Assembly (NCBI GenBank): GCA_963830385.1
Contig: CAWHMD010000005.1
Coordinates: forward strand, 434,001-498,000
Direction: 5' to 3'
Origin: Bog-532 sp963830385
Lineage (GTDB): Bacteria > Actinomycetota > Actinomycetes > Streptosporangiales > Streptosporangiaceae
Length of the DNA: 64,000 nucleotides
Shown here: in pieces, positions 8,420-17,751 of the stretch
How positions within the stretch are numbered: the stretch's first letter is position 1
How the letters are laid out: the number at the start of each line of letters is the position of its first letter
Translations under genes and position numbers: made by a program
The notes under the pieces: generated by a model
Database searches by the model: none
Seen by the model: only the letters and a program-made list of their open reading frames with translations
What the model was told of the DNA's origin: nothing

Positions 8420-9535
8420 ATGAAGACCAGAGCCGCGGTACTGCGCGACGCGCACAAGCCGTTCGAGGTCATCGAGCTCGACCTGGACGGGCCACGCGAG
8501 AACGAGGTCCTGATCAGATACGTCGCCGCCGGGCTGTGCCACTCCGACCTGCACCTGATCGACGGGGACCTGGTGCCGCGGTTCCCGATCGTGGGCGGCC
8601 ACGAGGGCGCGGGCATCATCGAGGAAGTCGGCCCCGGGGTGACCAAGGTCCAGCCGGGCGACCACGTGGTGTGCAGCTTCATCCCGAACTGCGGGGTCTG
8701 CCGGTACTGCTCGACCGGGCGGCAGAACCTGTGCGACATGGGCGCCAACATCCTGCAGGGCCTGATGCCGGACGGCACCGCACGGTTCCACTCGGGCGGC
8801 GAGGACATCGGGGGCATGTGCATCCTGGGCACGTTTTCTGAGCGGGCCACGATCTCCGAGCATTCAGTGGTCAAGGTCGACGACTGGCTGCCGCTGGAGA
8901 CCGCGGTGCTGGTTGGCTGCGGGGTACCGACCGGCTGGGCCACGGCCAACTACGCGGGTGGCGTGCGGGCGGGCGACACCACCGTGATCTACGGCATCGG
9001 CGGCATCGGCATCAACGCGGTGCAGGGTGCGGCCGCCGCCGGCGCGAAGAACGTCGTGGTGGTGGACCCGCTGGAGTTCAAGCGGGAGACCGCGCTCAAG
9101 TTCGGCGCCACCCACGCGTTCGCCTCGGCCGACGAGGCGGCCGCCAAGGTCGCGGAGCTGACCTGGGGCCAGATGGCCGACCAGGCGCTGATCACGGTCG
9201 GCACGGTGGAAGAAGACGTCGTCACCAGCGGGTTCAACGTGATCGGCAAGGGCGGCACGGTCGTCATCACCGGCCTGGCCAACCCGGAGAAGCTGACCGT
9301 GCACGTGTCCGGCGGCATCATGACCCTGTTCGAGAAGACGATCAAGGGCACGCTGTTCGGCTCGGCCAACCCGCAGTACGACATCGTCAAGCTGCTCCGG
9401 CTGTACGACGCCGGCCAGCTCAAGCTCGACGAGCTGGTCACCACCCGCTACACGCTCGACCAGGTCAACGAGGGTTACCAGGACCTGCGGGACGGCAAGA
9501 ACATCCGCGGCGTCATCACCTACGACACGAACTGA
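8420..9535 (+). CDS. NDMA-dependent type zinc alcohol dehydrogenase
   Basis: The 371-residue medium-chain dehydrogenase has the catalytic zinc ligands in GLCHSDLH and GGHEGAG, the structural zinc Cys cluster CGVCRYCSTGRQNLC, and the GIGGIG nucleotide-binding loop. Sequence features such as the GTFSERATISEHSVVKV region fit the NDMA-dependent (nicotinoprotein) alcohol dehydrogenases. In other actinobacteria these keep NAD(H) bound and pass electrons to an external acceptor, often with mycofactocin. No mycofactocin genes are in this window. GAGGAGG at 8409-8415 supports the start. Confidence 0.85.
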   Translation: MKTRAAVLRDAHKPFEVIELDLDGPRENEVLIRYVAAGLCHSDLHLIDGDLVPRFPIVGGHEGAGIIEEVGPGVTKVQPGDHVVCSFIPNCGVCRYCSTGRQNLCDMGANILQGLMPDGTARFHSGGEDIGGMCILGTFSERATISEHSVVKVDDWLPLETAVLVGCGVPTGWATANYAGGVRAGDTTVIYGIGGIGINAVQGAAAAGAKNVVVVDPLEFKRETALKFGATHAFASADEAAAKVAELTWGQMADQALITVGTVEEDVVTSGFNVIGKGGTVVITGLANPEKLTVHVSGGIMTLFEKTIKGTLFGSANPQYDIVKLLRLYDAGQLKLDELVTTRYTLDQVNEGYQDLRDGKNIRGVITYDTN

Positions 9536-9543
9536 GCAGGCGG

Positions 9544-9572
9544 CGGCTGGGGTGCCGCCGGCGCCCCAGCCG
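9544..9572. terminator. Hairpin between convergent genes
   Basis: CGGCTGGGG (9544-9552) pairs with CCCCAGCCG (9564-9572) around an 11-base loop, in the 40-base gap between the alcohol dehydrogenase and the convergent F420-type gene. There is no T-tract. Confidence 0.5.
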
Positions 9573-9575
9573 GGC

Positions 9576-10445
9576 TCAGCCGGAGAAGGGCTTCACCACG
9601 TCGGCGATCGTGGTCAGCGCGCTGAGGTGCTCGTCCACGGTGCCCAGGTTCGCGCCCATCGTGTTGACGGACACGTGGGTGGCCCCGGCCCGCTGCCACT
9701 GGCCGAGCCGGTCGGCCAGCAGGTCGATGTCGCCGCGCCAGCTGACCCGGCCGTCCATCCCGATCGTGGCCGGGTCCCGGCCGGCCGCGGAGGCGGCCTC
9801 GGCGATGACCGCCACCGCTTCGGTCAGGTCCGGGCCGGGCGAGATCTGCGGGAACCAGCCGTCGGCGACCCGGCCGACCCGGCGGTAGGCCACCGGGGAC
9901 TGGGCACCGAGCCAGACCGGGATCGGGCGCTGCACCGGCAGTGGCGCCAGGCCCGCGCCCTTGATGTGGTCGAACTCGCCGTCGTGGGTCACCGATTGCT
10001 CGGTCCACAGCCGCCGCAGCAGGCCGATCTGCTCGTCCAGGCGGCGGCCGCGGGTGCGGAAGTCCTCGCCCAGGGCCTCGTACTCGACCCGGTTCCAGCC
10101 GATGCCGAGGCCGAGCCGGAACCGGCCTTCGGACAGCAGGTCGACCTCGGCCGCCTGCTTGGCCACCAGCGCGGTCTGCCGCTGCGGGGCGATGATGATG
10201 CCGGTCACCAGCTCCAGCGAGGTCACCGCGGCCAGGTAGCCGAACACCACGAACGGCTCGTGGAACGTGGTGTGCACGTCGTAGGGGCCGCTCCAGCCCT
10301 GGTAGACCTCGGGGTCCGCGCCGAGCACGTGGTCGTAGGCCAGCACGTGCCGGAAGCCGAGGGCTTCGGCGCCCTGGCCATAGGCACGAACGGCGCCCAC
10401 GTCGCCGCCCAGCTCGGTCTGCGGGAACACCACTCCGATGCGCAT
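9576..10445 (-). CDS. LLM-class F420-dependent oxidoreductase
   Basis: The 289-residue luciferase-like TIM-barrel protein starts MRIGVVFPQTELGGD and has the family segments GFRHVLAYDHVLG, VTGIIIAPQRQTALVAKQAAEVDLLS and GRFRLGLGIGWNRVE. The LLM F420-type subfamily uses coenzyme F420 for hydride transfer; the substrate cannot be told. There is no ribosome binding site, but TAGCGT (10453-10458 on the minus strand) lies 7 bases before the ATG, so a leaderless transcript is likely. Confidence 0.82.
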   Translation of the reverse strand: MRIGVVFPQTELGGDVGAVRAYGQGAEALGFRHVLAYDHVLGADPEVYQGWSGPYDVHTTFHEPFVVFGYLAAVTSLELVTGIIIAPQRQTALVAKQAAEVDLLSEGRFRLGLGIGWNRVEYEALGEDFRTRGRRLDEQIGLLRRLWTEQSVTHDGEFDHIKGAGLAPLPVQRPIPVWLGAQSPVAYRRVGRVADGWFPQISPGPDLTEAVAVIAEAASAAGRDPATIGMDGRVSWRGDIDLLADRLGQWQRAGATHVSVNTMGANLGTVDEHLSALTTIADVVKPFSG

Positions 10446-10468
10446 GGGGCCAACGCTACCGGAGCCGG

Positions 10469-11749
10469 CTAACGGAGCTCGCTGAGGTTGATCGAGTCCG
10501 CCATCGCCTCGTAGCCGGCGTCGCTGGGGTGCAGGCCGTCCCCGCTGTCGTAGGCCGGGTCGAGGTAGTTCGGGTTGCCGGGGACGCCCACCGCCCGGGC
10601 GAAGTCGGCCACGCCGTCGAACGCGTGACTGGTCAGGATCCAGTGGTTGACCGCGGCCAGCTTGGCCTGCCCCTCGACCGTCCAGAACCAGGAACTCTCG
10701 AAGGGGGTGAGGGTGGCGCCGATGACCTTGATCCCGTGCGCGTGGGCCATCGCGATCATCTTCTGGTAGCCGCCGATGATCTGGGCGGCGGTGACGTTGG
10801 TGGTGGGGGCCACGCAGCCGACGTCGGCGTCCTCGCTGTAGCCGATGTCGTTGATGCCCTCGAGCACGATCACGGCCCGGACACCGGGCTGGTCGAGCAC
10901 GTCCTGGTTGAACCGGGCGACCGCGCTGGGCCCGTAGCAGGCCGAGGAGTTCAGCACCCGGTTGCCGCCGATGCCCTCGTCCAGCACCCCGGGCGCCTCG
11001 CTGCCGTACTCGGCGTCCAGGCGGCGAGCCAGGAAGTCCGGCCAGCGGTCGTTGGCCCCGTCGGTGGAGCCGATGCCGTCGGTGATCGAGTCGCCGAACG
11101 CCACCACCGACCCGGCCTTCTTGTCCGCGCCGAGGACCTCGACCCCGTCCAGGAAGTACCAGGACATGTCCCGGGTCGGGAAGGCGCTGGAGCTGGTGTC
11201 GCTGACGTGGTTGCCGGTCGCCAGGAAGTTGTCCTGCTGGGCGAAGAAGTGGACGGTGGCGGGCCCGGTCGCCTGCGGGACGTAGATGCTGACGGCCAGG
11301 TCCTCCAGCGGGGAGACCGGCATCGCGACCGGGTCGCTGACCACTTCCTCGCCGATCGGGACGGTCACCGACCGGCGGCCGTTGAACGTCACCGGGTAGG
11401 CGGGCCCGCTGAGGCTGGCGTCGCTGCCGGCCGCGCCCACGCTGGCCGCACCGATGACCAGCGGCCGGTCGCCGTCGGCGTTGCTGAGCCGGACCCGCAC
11501 CTCCTGGCCGCCGACGCTGGTGAAGATGACGTTGCGGATGGTCTCGTTGGCGAAACCGTGGTTGCCGCGGTTGGCGACCATGTCGGTCGGCCTGGTCATC
11601 GCCGCGGCCCAGGTCTCGACCCAGCCCGAGCTGCTGGCGGACGCGACCGTCGGCGTCTTCGGGGTCAGGCCGACCACCGCCCCGGCGATCAGCGCCGCCG
11701 CGGCCAGCGCGAACGCGATGCGCCGGTGGACACGGCGGGTCGAGAACAT
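10469..11749 (-). CDS. Secreted SGNH/GDSL-family hydrolase
   Basis: The 426-residue exported protein has an N-terminal signal anchor (RIAFALAAAALIAGAVVGLT) and an SGNH-hydrolase fold. The block I nucleophile is VVAFGDSITDG (Ser at about 221), block III contains EGINDIG, and block V is DGLHPSDAGYEAMAD with the Asp/His pair. Family members deacylate or de-esterify lipids or polysaccharides outside the cell; the N-terminal 200 residues look like a beta-sandwich accessory region. GGAGG about 10 bases upstream supports the ATG at 11749. Confidence 0.82.
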   Translation of the reverse strand: MFSTRRVHRRIAFALAAAALIAGAVVGLTPKTPTVASASSSGWVETWAAAMTRPTDMVANRGNHGFANETIRNVIFTSVGGQEVRVRLSNADGDRPLVIGAASVGAAGSDASLSGPAYPVTFNGRRSVTVPIGEEVVSDPVAMPVSPLEDLAVSIYVPQATGPATVHFFAQQDNFLATGNHVSDTSSSAFPTRDMSWYFLDGVEVLGADKKAGSVVAFGDSITDGIGSTDGANDRWPDFLARRLDAEYGSEAPGVLDEGIGGNRVLNSSACYGPSAVARFNQDVLDQPGVRAVIVLEGINDIGYSEDADVGCVAPTTNVTAAQIIGGYQKMIAMAHAHGIKVIGATLTPFESSWFWTVEGQAKLAAVNHWILTSHAFDGVADFARAVGVPGNPNYLDPAYDSGDGLHPSDAGYEAMADSINLSELR

Positions 11750-11839
11750 TCGGTCCGGTCCTCCAGGACGGCAGCACGTGTTAACGGCATCCCGGCCACG
11801 TTACAGCGGTCACGGTGACCGGGGGCACGGGCGCCGGGG

Positions 11840-12592
11840 TCAGGGGCGCAGGTAGGAGGCGCCGTTCAGGTCGACGATCGTCCCGCTGGCCCACTGGGCC
11901 TCCGGCGAGGCCAGGTAGACCACGGCCGCGGCGATCTCCCCGGGCTGGGCCACCCGGCCGAACGGGCTCTGCGCCAGGACCTCGGCGGCGTCCGGGCCGT
12001 GCACCGGTTCGGTGGCCATGTCGGTGTCGACGAAGCCGGGGGCGACCGCGGTGACCGCGATGCCGTAGGGGCCGAGGGCCAGCGCCAGCGACTGGCCGCA
12101 GGCGTTCAGGGCCGCCTTGCTGGCGCCGTAGGCGGGCTGGCCGGGCTCGCCGCGGAAGGCGCCGCGGGACGAGACGTTGACGATCCGGCCGCCGCCGCGC
12201 GGGATCATGTGCTGGACCGCGCACCAGGTCACGTTGGCCGGGCCGAACAGGTTGACGGCGAGGGTCTGCTGCCAGGCCGCCTGCCAGTCCTCGTAGCTCA
12301 CCTCGGTGATCGGGTGGGCCAGGAAGACGCCGGCGTTGTTGACCAGCACGTCCAGCCCGCCGAGGCCGACCGCCACCTCGTCCACCATGCGCCGCACCGC
12401 GGCCGGATCGGTGAGGTCGGCCTGCACGACCATGTGCCCGTCGCCGGGCAGCTCGGCCAGCACGGCGGCGGCCCGGCCGGCGGAGTCCCGGTGGTGCACG
12501 GCCACGTGGTCGCCCTGCGTGGCGAAGGCCAGCGCGATGGCCCGGCCGATGCCCCGTGACGCCCCGGTGATCAGCACTGCTCTCCCAGTCAC
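11840..12592 (-). CDS. SDR-family short-chain dehydrogenase/reductase
   Basis: This 250-residue Rossmann enzyme has TGASRGIG for cofactor binding, NNAG, the catalytic Ser in IVNVSS and the YGASK pair. The His in the second cofactor segment (VAVHHRDS) suggests NADP preference only weakly. Substrate is unknown; 3-oxoacyl-ACP reductase-like enzymes look similar. The GTG at 12592 is chosen because TAGGCT (12600-12605 on the minus strand) lies 7 bases upstream, as in a leaderless transcript; a longer frame up to 12640 crosses that promoter. Confidence 0.8.
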   Translation of the reverse strand: MTGRAVLITGASRGIGRAIALAFATQGDHVAVHHRDSAGRAAAVLAELPGDGHMVVQADLTDPAAVRRMVDEVAVGLGGLDVLVNNAGVFLAHPITEVSYEDWQAAWQQTLAVNLFGPANVTWCAVQHMIPRGGGRIVNVSSRGAFRGEPGQPAYGASKAALNACGQSLALALGPYGIAVTAVAPGFVDTDMATEPVHGPDAAEVLAQSPFGRVAQPGEIAAAVVYLASPEAQWASGTIVDLNGASYLRP

Positions 12593-12652
12593 CAGACCAA
12601 GCCTAGGGGAGCCGGGGAAGAGGCGGGGCCGGGTGGGCACGGGTGACGGGGC

Positions 12653-13387
12653 TCAGGCGCCGGGGAGCAGGCGGGTGTCCAGGCGCTCCTCGTGGACTTC
12701 GCCGTCGGCCAGGGTGACCCGGTAGGTGCCCTTGCCGGGGACCTCGGCGACCGCTTCGGCCAGCTCGGTGCCCCGGTAGACCAGGCCGGTCCCGTCGTCG
12801 GTGGCGTAGCCGCCGGGCAGGATCCCCTCCGCGATGTACTGGTGGAACCGGGGACGGCGCTGCTCCTCGTTGTCGTAGTGCACGCCGTTGGCGTAGGGCA
12901 GGAACCCCAGGCCGTTGGTGACCGGCCGCAGGTCCGGGCCAAACGAGTCGGTGGTGCCGCCGAGGTGCCAGCAGAGCGACCCGGCCGAGACCCCGGCCAG
13001 TACCACCCCCGCCTCCCAGGCCTGCCGGAACACCTCGTCCAGCCCGTGCAGCCGCCACAGCGCGAGCAGGTTGGCCACGCTGCCGCCGCCCACCCACACC
13101 GCGTCCTGGTCCAGCACCAGCGCGGCCAGGTCGTCGGCGTTGGGCATGCTGAACAGCCGCAGCGGGGTCACGGTGACCCCGTCCGCCCGGCCCGCGTCGA
13201 TGAACTGGGCCTCGAAGCTCTCCTGGTCCCCGCCGGCCGTGCCGACGTAGCAGAGCCGGGGCGCGCGGCCGGAGACGCCGGACAGCTCGATCGCGTAGTG
13301 CAGCAGCGGCCCGAAGCCGAACAGGGTGCGGCGGCCGCGGGTCAGCCCGCCGGAGGTGGCGAGGATGGTCGGGGTGTCGGCGCTCAT
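12653..13387 (-). CDS. Peptidase E-like (family S51) dipeptidase
   Basis: The 244-residue protein begins MSADTPTILATSGG and shows the S51 fold with the nucleophile Ser in LAGVSAGSLCWH and the conserved GGGSVANLL loop. Family enzymes cleave Asp-X dipeptides or process cyanophycin dipeptides. No signal peptide is present, so it is cytosolic. TATTGT (13394-13399 on the minus strand) lies 6 bases before the ATG and there is no ribosome binding site, so the mRNA is probably leaderless. A 60-base gap separates it from the downstream SDR gene, which has its own -10. Confidence 0.82.
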   Translation of the reverse strand: MSADTPTILATSGGLTRGRRTLFGFGPLLHYAIELSGVSGRAPRLCYVGTAGGDQESFEAQFIDAGRADGVTVTPLRLFSMPNADDLAALVLDQDAVWVGGGSVANLLALWRLHGLDEVFRQAWEAGVVLAGVSAGSLCWHLGGTTDSFGPDLRPVTNGLGFLPYANGVHYDNEEQRRPRFHQYIAEGILPGGYATDDGTGLVYRGTELAEAVAEVPGKGTYRVTLADGEVHEERLDTRLLPGA

Positions 13388-13445
13388 GAGCCGACAATAG
13401 CCAGCCGGAGCCGGTGTGGCGCCTGGGTTTGCCGGGGGCCGGGGG

Positions 13446-15104
13446 TCAGGCCGGCTGGGGGGTGGCGCGCTTGACGATGGCGGCGGTGTCCACCCCGGCC
13501 GGCAGCGTGCCGAACGCGTGGCCCCAGTCCCCGGCCAGCCGGGAGGCGGTGAACGCGTCCGCCACGGCCGGGTCGCCGTAGCGGACCAGCAGCGAGCCCT
13601 GCAGGACGGTGGCCATCAGCTCGACGATCCGGCGGGCCCGGGTCTCGGCCTGGGCCGGGTCGGCCAGCTCGGCCTGGAGCGTTGCCACCGCCCGGTCCAG
13701 CCGCGGGTCGGCGCCGGCCGCCTGGCCGACCTCGGCGAAGTAGGCCTCGGCGACCTGTGCACCCTTGGAGGTACCGCGGGCCAGGGCGCGCAGCGCGTCA
13801 AGGGCCGCGACGTTGCCCGACCCCTCCCAGATCGACTGCAGCGGGGCCTCCCGGTACAGCCGCGGCAGGCCGGATTCCTCCACGTAGCCGTTGCCGCCCA
13901 GGCATTCCAGCGCCTCGCCCGCGTGCACCGGGACCCGCTTGCAGACCCAGTACTTGGTCACCGCCAGCGCGATCCGCCGGAACGCGGCCTCCTGCTCGTC
14001 ACCGCGGGTGGCCCGGTCGGTGGCCCCGGCCAGCCGCAGCATCACGGTGGTGGCCGCCTCCGACTCGACCGCCAGGTCGGCCAGCACGTTGGCCATCAGC
14101 GGCTGATCGGTCAGGTAGCGGCCGAAGGCCTGCCGGTGGGCGGCGTGGAAGGCGGCCTGGCTGGTCCCGGTGCGCAGCTGGGTGGCGGCCGCGATCACGC
14201 AGTCCAGCCGGGTCATGTTGACCATTTCGATGATGGTCTGGACGCCGCGTCCCTCCTCCCCGACCAGCCAGGCCAGCGCGTCGTCGTACTCGATCTCGGC
14301 CGAGGCGTTGGACTTGTTGCCGAGCTTGTCCTTCAGCCGCTGCAGCCGCATGCCGTTGCGGCTGCCGTCCGGCAGCACCCGCGGCAGCAGGAAGCACGAC
14401 AGGCCGCCGGGCGCCTGGGCGAGCACCAGGAACAGGTCGTTCATGGGCGCCGAGGTGAACCACTTGTGGCCGGTCAGCCGGTAGCTGCCGTCGGCGGCCG
14501 GCCCGGTCGCGGGCACCGCCCTGGTGGTGTTGGCGCGTACGTCCGAGCCGCCCTGCTTCTCGGTCATCGACATGCCCGCCAGCAGCCCGCGCTTGCTGAG
14601 GGGCGGCCGCGACCCCGGGTCGTAGGCCGGGGCGGTGAGCAGCGGCTCGTACTGGCGGGCGAGGTCGGGGGCGTGCCGCAAGGCGGGGGTGATCGAGTAG
14701 CTCATCGAGATCGGGCAGCAGTGGCCGGCGTCGGTGGCGCCCCACACGTACAGGCCGGCCGCCCGGGCCACGTGCGCGCCCGGCCGCGGGTCGGCCCAGG
14801 GGGCGGCCTGCAGGCCCGCCTCGACCGCGGTGCGCAGCAGGTCGTGCCAGGCCGGGTGGAACTCCACCTCGTCGATCCGGTGCCCGAACCGGTCGTGGGT
14901 GCGCAGCACCGGGGGGTGCTCGTTGGCCAGCCGGCCCCACTCCTGCGCCTGCTCGGCGCCGGCCCGGCGGCCGAGCTCGTGCAGCCCGCCCTCGGCCCAG
15001 CCCGCGTCGTGGCGGCGCAGCCCGTCCAGCAGGGCGGGGTCGTCGGCCACGTCGTAACCGGTCAGCGGCGGAGCCTGGTTGAAGACCTCGTGGGTGGGCG
15101 GCAT
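13446..15104 (-). CDS. aidB: AidB-like acyl-CoA dehydrogenase family flavoprotein
   Basis: The 552-residue protein aligns by eye with Escherichia coli AidB along its length: THEVFNQAPPL near the start, GMSMTEKQGGSDVRANTT, LTGHKWFTSAP, LKDKLGNKSNASAEIEY and LGGNGYVEESGLPRLYREAP. AidB is an FAD protein of the alkylation response that binds DNA and may protect it. The start at 15104 matches the AidB N-terminus; a frame extending to 15227 adds residues unlike the family. The ribosome binding site is weak (GATGGAACG). Confidence 0.85.
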   Translation of the reverse strand: MPPTHEVFNQAPPLTGYDVADDPALLDGLRRHDAGWAEGGLHELGRRAGAEQAQEWGRLANEHPPVLRTHDRFGHRIDEVEFHPAWHDLLRTAVEAGLQAAPWADPRPGAHVARAAGLYVWGATDAGHCCPISMSYSITPALRHAPDLARQYEPLLTAPAYDPGSRPPLSKRGLLAGMSMTEKQGGSDVRANTTRAVPATGPAADGSYRLTGHKWFTSAPMNDLFLVLAQAPGGLSCFLLPRVLPDGSRNGMRLQRLKDKLGNKSNASAEIEYDDALAWLVGEEGRGVQTIIEMVNMTRLDCVIAAATQLRTGTSQAAFHAAHRQAFGRYLTDQPLMANVLADLAVESEAATTVMLRLAGATDRATRGDEQEAAFRRIALAVTKYWVCKRVPVHAGEALECLGGNGYVEESGLPRLYREAPLQSIWEGSGNVAALDALRALARGTSKGAQVAEAYFAEVGQAAGADPRLDRAVATLQAELADPAQAETRARRIVELMATVLQGSLLVRYGDPAVADAFTASRLAGDWGHAFGTLPAGVDTAAIVKRATPQPA

Positions 15105-15258
15105 CGTTCCATCATCGCGCAGGGCGGCAAAACGTGCATGAGCCGCCTGCCGTACCAGATCTGCGGCCGGAGGTTGCGGATCCTCGCAGCTTGGGGTTAC
15201 CTGGACGTCACCTGGGGTTTCGTTCAAAGGCGAGCACCCTCAGAGGGGGGCTTCACCA

Positions 15259-15819
15259 ATGCGGATAACACGCAAGCTGGGGGCGGTGGCCGCTGCCGCG
15301 CTCTCGATCGTCTTCGTCGCCGCCGGGCCCGCGCTAGCGGGTACCAACGGCCACACCAGGTCCATCAGCGGGAACGAGTACCTCGACGGCGCGGCGTACG
15401 GCAAGGCCGCCATCGCGTCGACGACGACGATCCCGCTGCAGTTGCGCGGCCTGGTCCGTACCCATTCCAACTTCACCCCACCGCCCGGCAACGGCCCGGC
15501 CACCATTCCCACCCCGAAGGGGAACCTGACCGCCACTCAGGTCGGTAAGGACACCCAGACCAGCAAGATCTCGCGGCACTGCTTCGCGGTCTTCACCGAC
15601 TCCTTCGCCGTCAAGGTCACGGGCGGTACCGGCGTGTTCTGGCATGCCTCCGGCCGGGGCCACGCGACCCTGGTCTTCACCGGGTACGTGCCCAGGTACA
15701 CCTCCGGAAAGCACAAGGGCCAGTGCAACCCCAACGGCAACCCGACCACGCCCAGGGGCGCCTCGGTGGCCCTGCACGCGCAGATCACCCCGCTGACGAT
15801 CGTCCGCGGACACCACTGA
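15259..15819 (+). CDS. Secreted protein of unknown function
   Basis: The 186-residue protein has a clear Sec signal peptide (MRITRKLGAVAAAALSIVFVAAGPALAG, cleavage near residue 28). The mature part is small, basic and rich in Thr, Gly and His, with two Cys (SRHCFAVF and KGQCNPNG) that could form one disulfide. I do not recognise the fold. AGAGGGGGG (15241-15249) is a strong ribosome binding site. Transcription ends at the hairpin that follows. Confidence 0.75.
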   Translation: MRITRKLGAVAAAALSIVFVAAGPALAGTNGHTRSISGNEYLDGAAYGKAAIASTTTIPLQLRGLVRTHSNFTPPPGNGPATIPTPKGNLTATQVGKDTQTSKISRHCFAVFTDSFAVKVTGGTGVFWHASGRGHATLVFTGYVPRYTSGKHKGQCNPNGNPTTPRGASVALHAQITPLTIVRGHH

Positions 15820-15858
15820 CAACCGGACCGCTCGCCTGAGGTCCGGAACCCCGGGCTG

Positions 15859-15892
15859 GGAGCCCCGTCAGGCACTGAGCTGGCGGGGCTCC
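15859..15892. terminator. Hairpin terminator between convergent genes
   Basis: A 13-bp stem (15859-15871 with 15880-15892, one G-T pair) and 8-base loop lie between the secreted protein and the end of the nitrilase/agmatinase operon. No T-tract follows, as is common in high-GC actinobacteria. Confidence 0.65.
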
Positions 15893-15916
15893 TGCATGGT
15901 TCAGGGCCGGCCGGGC

Positions 15917-16777
15917 TCAGGGCCGGGCGGGCGACCAGCCTTTGCCGGTTCCCTCGTGGACCGCCACGTAAAGGTCCGGCCGCCGGTCGGCCAGCAGGTC
16001 GTTGTGGGAGTTGATGCGTTTGTCGCGGGTGGCGGGCAGGTCGCAGTCGGCGACCAGCACGGCCGGCCGGTCGGCCAGCACCGGTCCCGCCAGCGGGTAG
16101 CCGTCCGGCCCGGCGATGAGCGTGCCGCTGATCCAGTCCACGCCGCGCTCGGTGCGGCAGCGGTCCGCGACCACCACGTAGACACCGTTCACCGAGGCGT
16201 CGGCCTGGACCTTGATCACCTCGGCGGGCCGTTCACCATCCGGGTAGGGCGCGACCGGCCAGTTGACCGGCGCGGCGATCAGGTCGGCCCCGTCCAGGGC
16301 GGCCAGCCGGGTCCACTCCGGGAACTCCAGGTCGTAACAGATCATCACGGCCACCCGGCCGAACGGCAGGCTGACGACCGGCGGGGCGCCGTCGCCGGGG
16401 GTGAAGACCAGCTTCTCCCGGTCCCACAGGTGGGCCTTGCGGTAGACGGCCCGGGTACCGGACTCGTCGACCAGGGCGGCGCTGTTGTAGAGCAGCCCGT
16501 CCTCCCCCAGCTCGCAGAACCCGCCGACGATCGCGCAGCCTGCGCCGGCGGCCAGTTCCTGCCACTGGCGCAGGGTGGGGCTGCCGGCGGACCGGCTGGC
16601 CAGGCCACGGGCCTCGTCGGCGCTGCTGAACACGTAGCCCGAGTCGCACAGCTCGGGCAGCACGACCAGGCGCGCGCCCTGCTCGGTGGCGTCCTGCACG
16701 GCCTGGGCGGCGGCCGCCCGGTTGGCGTCCAGGTCGCCGAGGACCGGCCCGAGCTGAACGGCGGCGATCAAAGTCAT
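15917..16777 (-). CDS. Nitrilase-superfamily carbon-nitrogen hydrolase
   Basis: The 286-residue amidase has the Glu-Lys-Cys triad: Glu42 in LPELCDSGY, Lys114 in YRKAHLWDREK and Cys147 in MICYDLEFPE. The family hydrolyses amides or nitriles; N-carbamoylputrescine amidases and omega-amidases are close relatives. Placement directly after an agmatinase suggests a polyamine- or guanidine-derived amide as substrate, but this is inference. Its ATG overlaps the agmatinase stop by four bases (ATGA), and it is the last gene of a five-gene operon. Confidence 0.8.
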   Translation of the reverse strand: MTLIAAVQLGPVLGDLDANRAAAAQAVQDATEQGARLVVLPELCDSGYVFSSADEARGLASRSAGSPTLRQWQELAAGAGCAIVGGFCELGEDGLLYNSAALVDESGTRAVYRKAHLWDREKLVFTPGDGAPPVVSLPFGRVAVMICYDLEFPEWTRLAALDGADLIAAPVNWPVAPYPDGERPAEVIKVQADASVNGVYVVVADRCRTERGVDWISGTLIAGPDGYPLAGPVLADRPAVLVADCDLPATRDKRINSHNDLLADRRPDLYVAVHEGTGKGWSPARP

Positions 16778-17751
16778 GAGCCAGCTCCTGCCTGGAGAGC
16801 GAACAGCCCGAGCAGCTCGTAGGCCGCGTTGGCGGCGGCCAGCGAGGTCAGCTCGGCGTGGTCATAGGCGGGCGCGACCTCCACCACGTCCGCGCCGGCC
16901 AGCCGCAGCCCGTCCAGCCCCCGCAGGATCAGCTGCAGCTCCCGGGTGGTCAGGCCGCCCGGCTCCGGGGTGCCGGTGCCGGGCGCGTGGGCGGGATCGA
17001 GCACGTCGATGTCGATGCTGATGTACACCGGCCGGTCGCCGACCCGGGCGCGGATCCGGTCGATGGCCTGGTCGACGCCGTGGCGGGCCACGTCGACGGT
17101 GGACACGATGGCGAAGCCCAGCTCGCGGTCCTCGGTCAGGTCGGTCCTCGCGTACAGGCTGCCGCGGATGCCCACGTGGGCCGAGCTGTCCAGCGCGAGC
17201 ACGCCCTCCTCGGCCGCCCGGCGGAACGGCGTGCCGTGCGTGTAGGGGGCGCCGAAGTAGGTGTCCCAGGTGTCCAGGTGCGCGTCGAAGTGCACCAGGG
17301 CCACCGGGCCGTGCCGGGCGGCGGTGGCCCGCAGCAACGGCAGCGCCACCGTGTGGTCGCCGCCGATCGCGACCAGGTAATCGGCGCTGGCCAGCACGCC
17401 GTTGGCGCCGCCCTCGACGTCGGCGATGGCCTGCTGGAGGTCGAACGGGTTGGCGGGCAGGTCCCCGGCGTCAGCCACCTGGTGCCCGGACCACGGGTGC
17501 ACGTCCAGGCCCGGGTGGTAGGGCCGCAGCAGCTTGGATCCGGCCCGCACCGACCCGGGCCCGAACCGGGCACCGGGCCGGTAGGACACCCCGGAGTCGA
17601 ACGGGATCCCGGCGATCGCCACCGCGGCCGAGCCGACGTCGGACAGCCGGGGCAGCCGGGCGAACGTGTCGGGGCCGGCGTACCTGGGCACGACCAGCGC
17701 GTTCGGCGGCCCGACGGGAGCAGCCGGGTCCGGCTCCGGGGGGGCCGCCAT
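16774..17751 (-). CDS. speB: Agmatinase / ureohydrolase
   Basis: The 325-residue ureohydrolase carries the binuclear manganese ligands in GGDHTVALP, DAHLDTWD and SIDIDVLDPAHAPGTG, plus the ureohydrolase signature EPGGLTTREL. It hydrolyses agmatine (or a related guanidino compound) to an amine and urea. The ATG at 17751 overlaps the DinB stop by one base (TGATG), and its stop overlaps the nitrilase ATG, so three genes are translationally coupled. A longer frame continuing to 18126 is an artefact running through dinB. Other guanidino substrates (guanidinobutyrate, guanidine) cannot be excluded. Confidence 0.87.
   Translation of the reverse strand: MAAPPEPDPAAPVGPPNALVVPRYAGPDTFARLPRLSDVGSAAVAIAGIPFDSGVSYRPGARFGPGSVRAGSKLLRPYHPGLDVHPWSGHQVADAGDLPANPFDLQQAIADVEGGANGVLASADYLVAIGGDHTVALPLLRATAARHGPVALVHFDAHLDTWDTYFGAPYTHGTPFRRAAEEGVLALDSSAHVGIRGSLYARTDLTEDRELGFAIVSTVDVARHGVDQAIDRIRARVGDRPVYISIDIDVLDPAHAPGTGTPEPGGLTTRELQLILRGLDGLRLAGADVVEVAPAYDHAELTSLAAANAAYELLGLFALQAGAGS

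Noticed and set aside
10446..11777. Long minus-strand frame fused to the F420-type gene
   Set aside because: Upstream part is Arg/Gly-rich nonsense antiphase to the SGNH hydrolase gene.
13388..15548. 710-residue plus-strand frame opposite aidB
   Set aside because: Shadow of the AidB-like gene with Gly/Arg/Val repeats and no domain.
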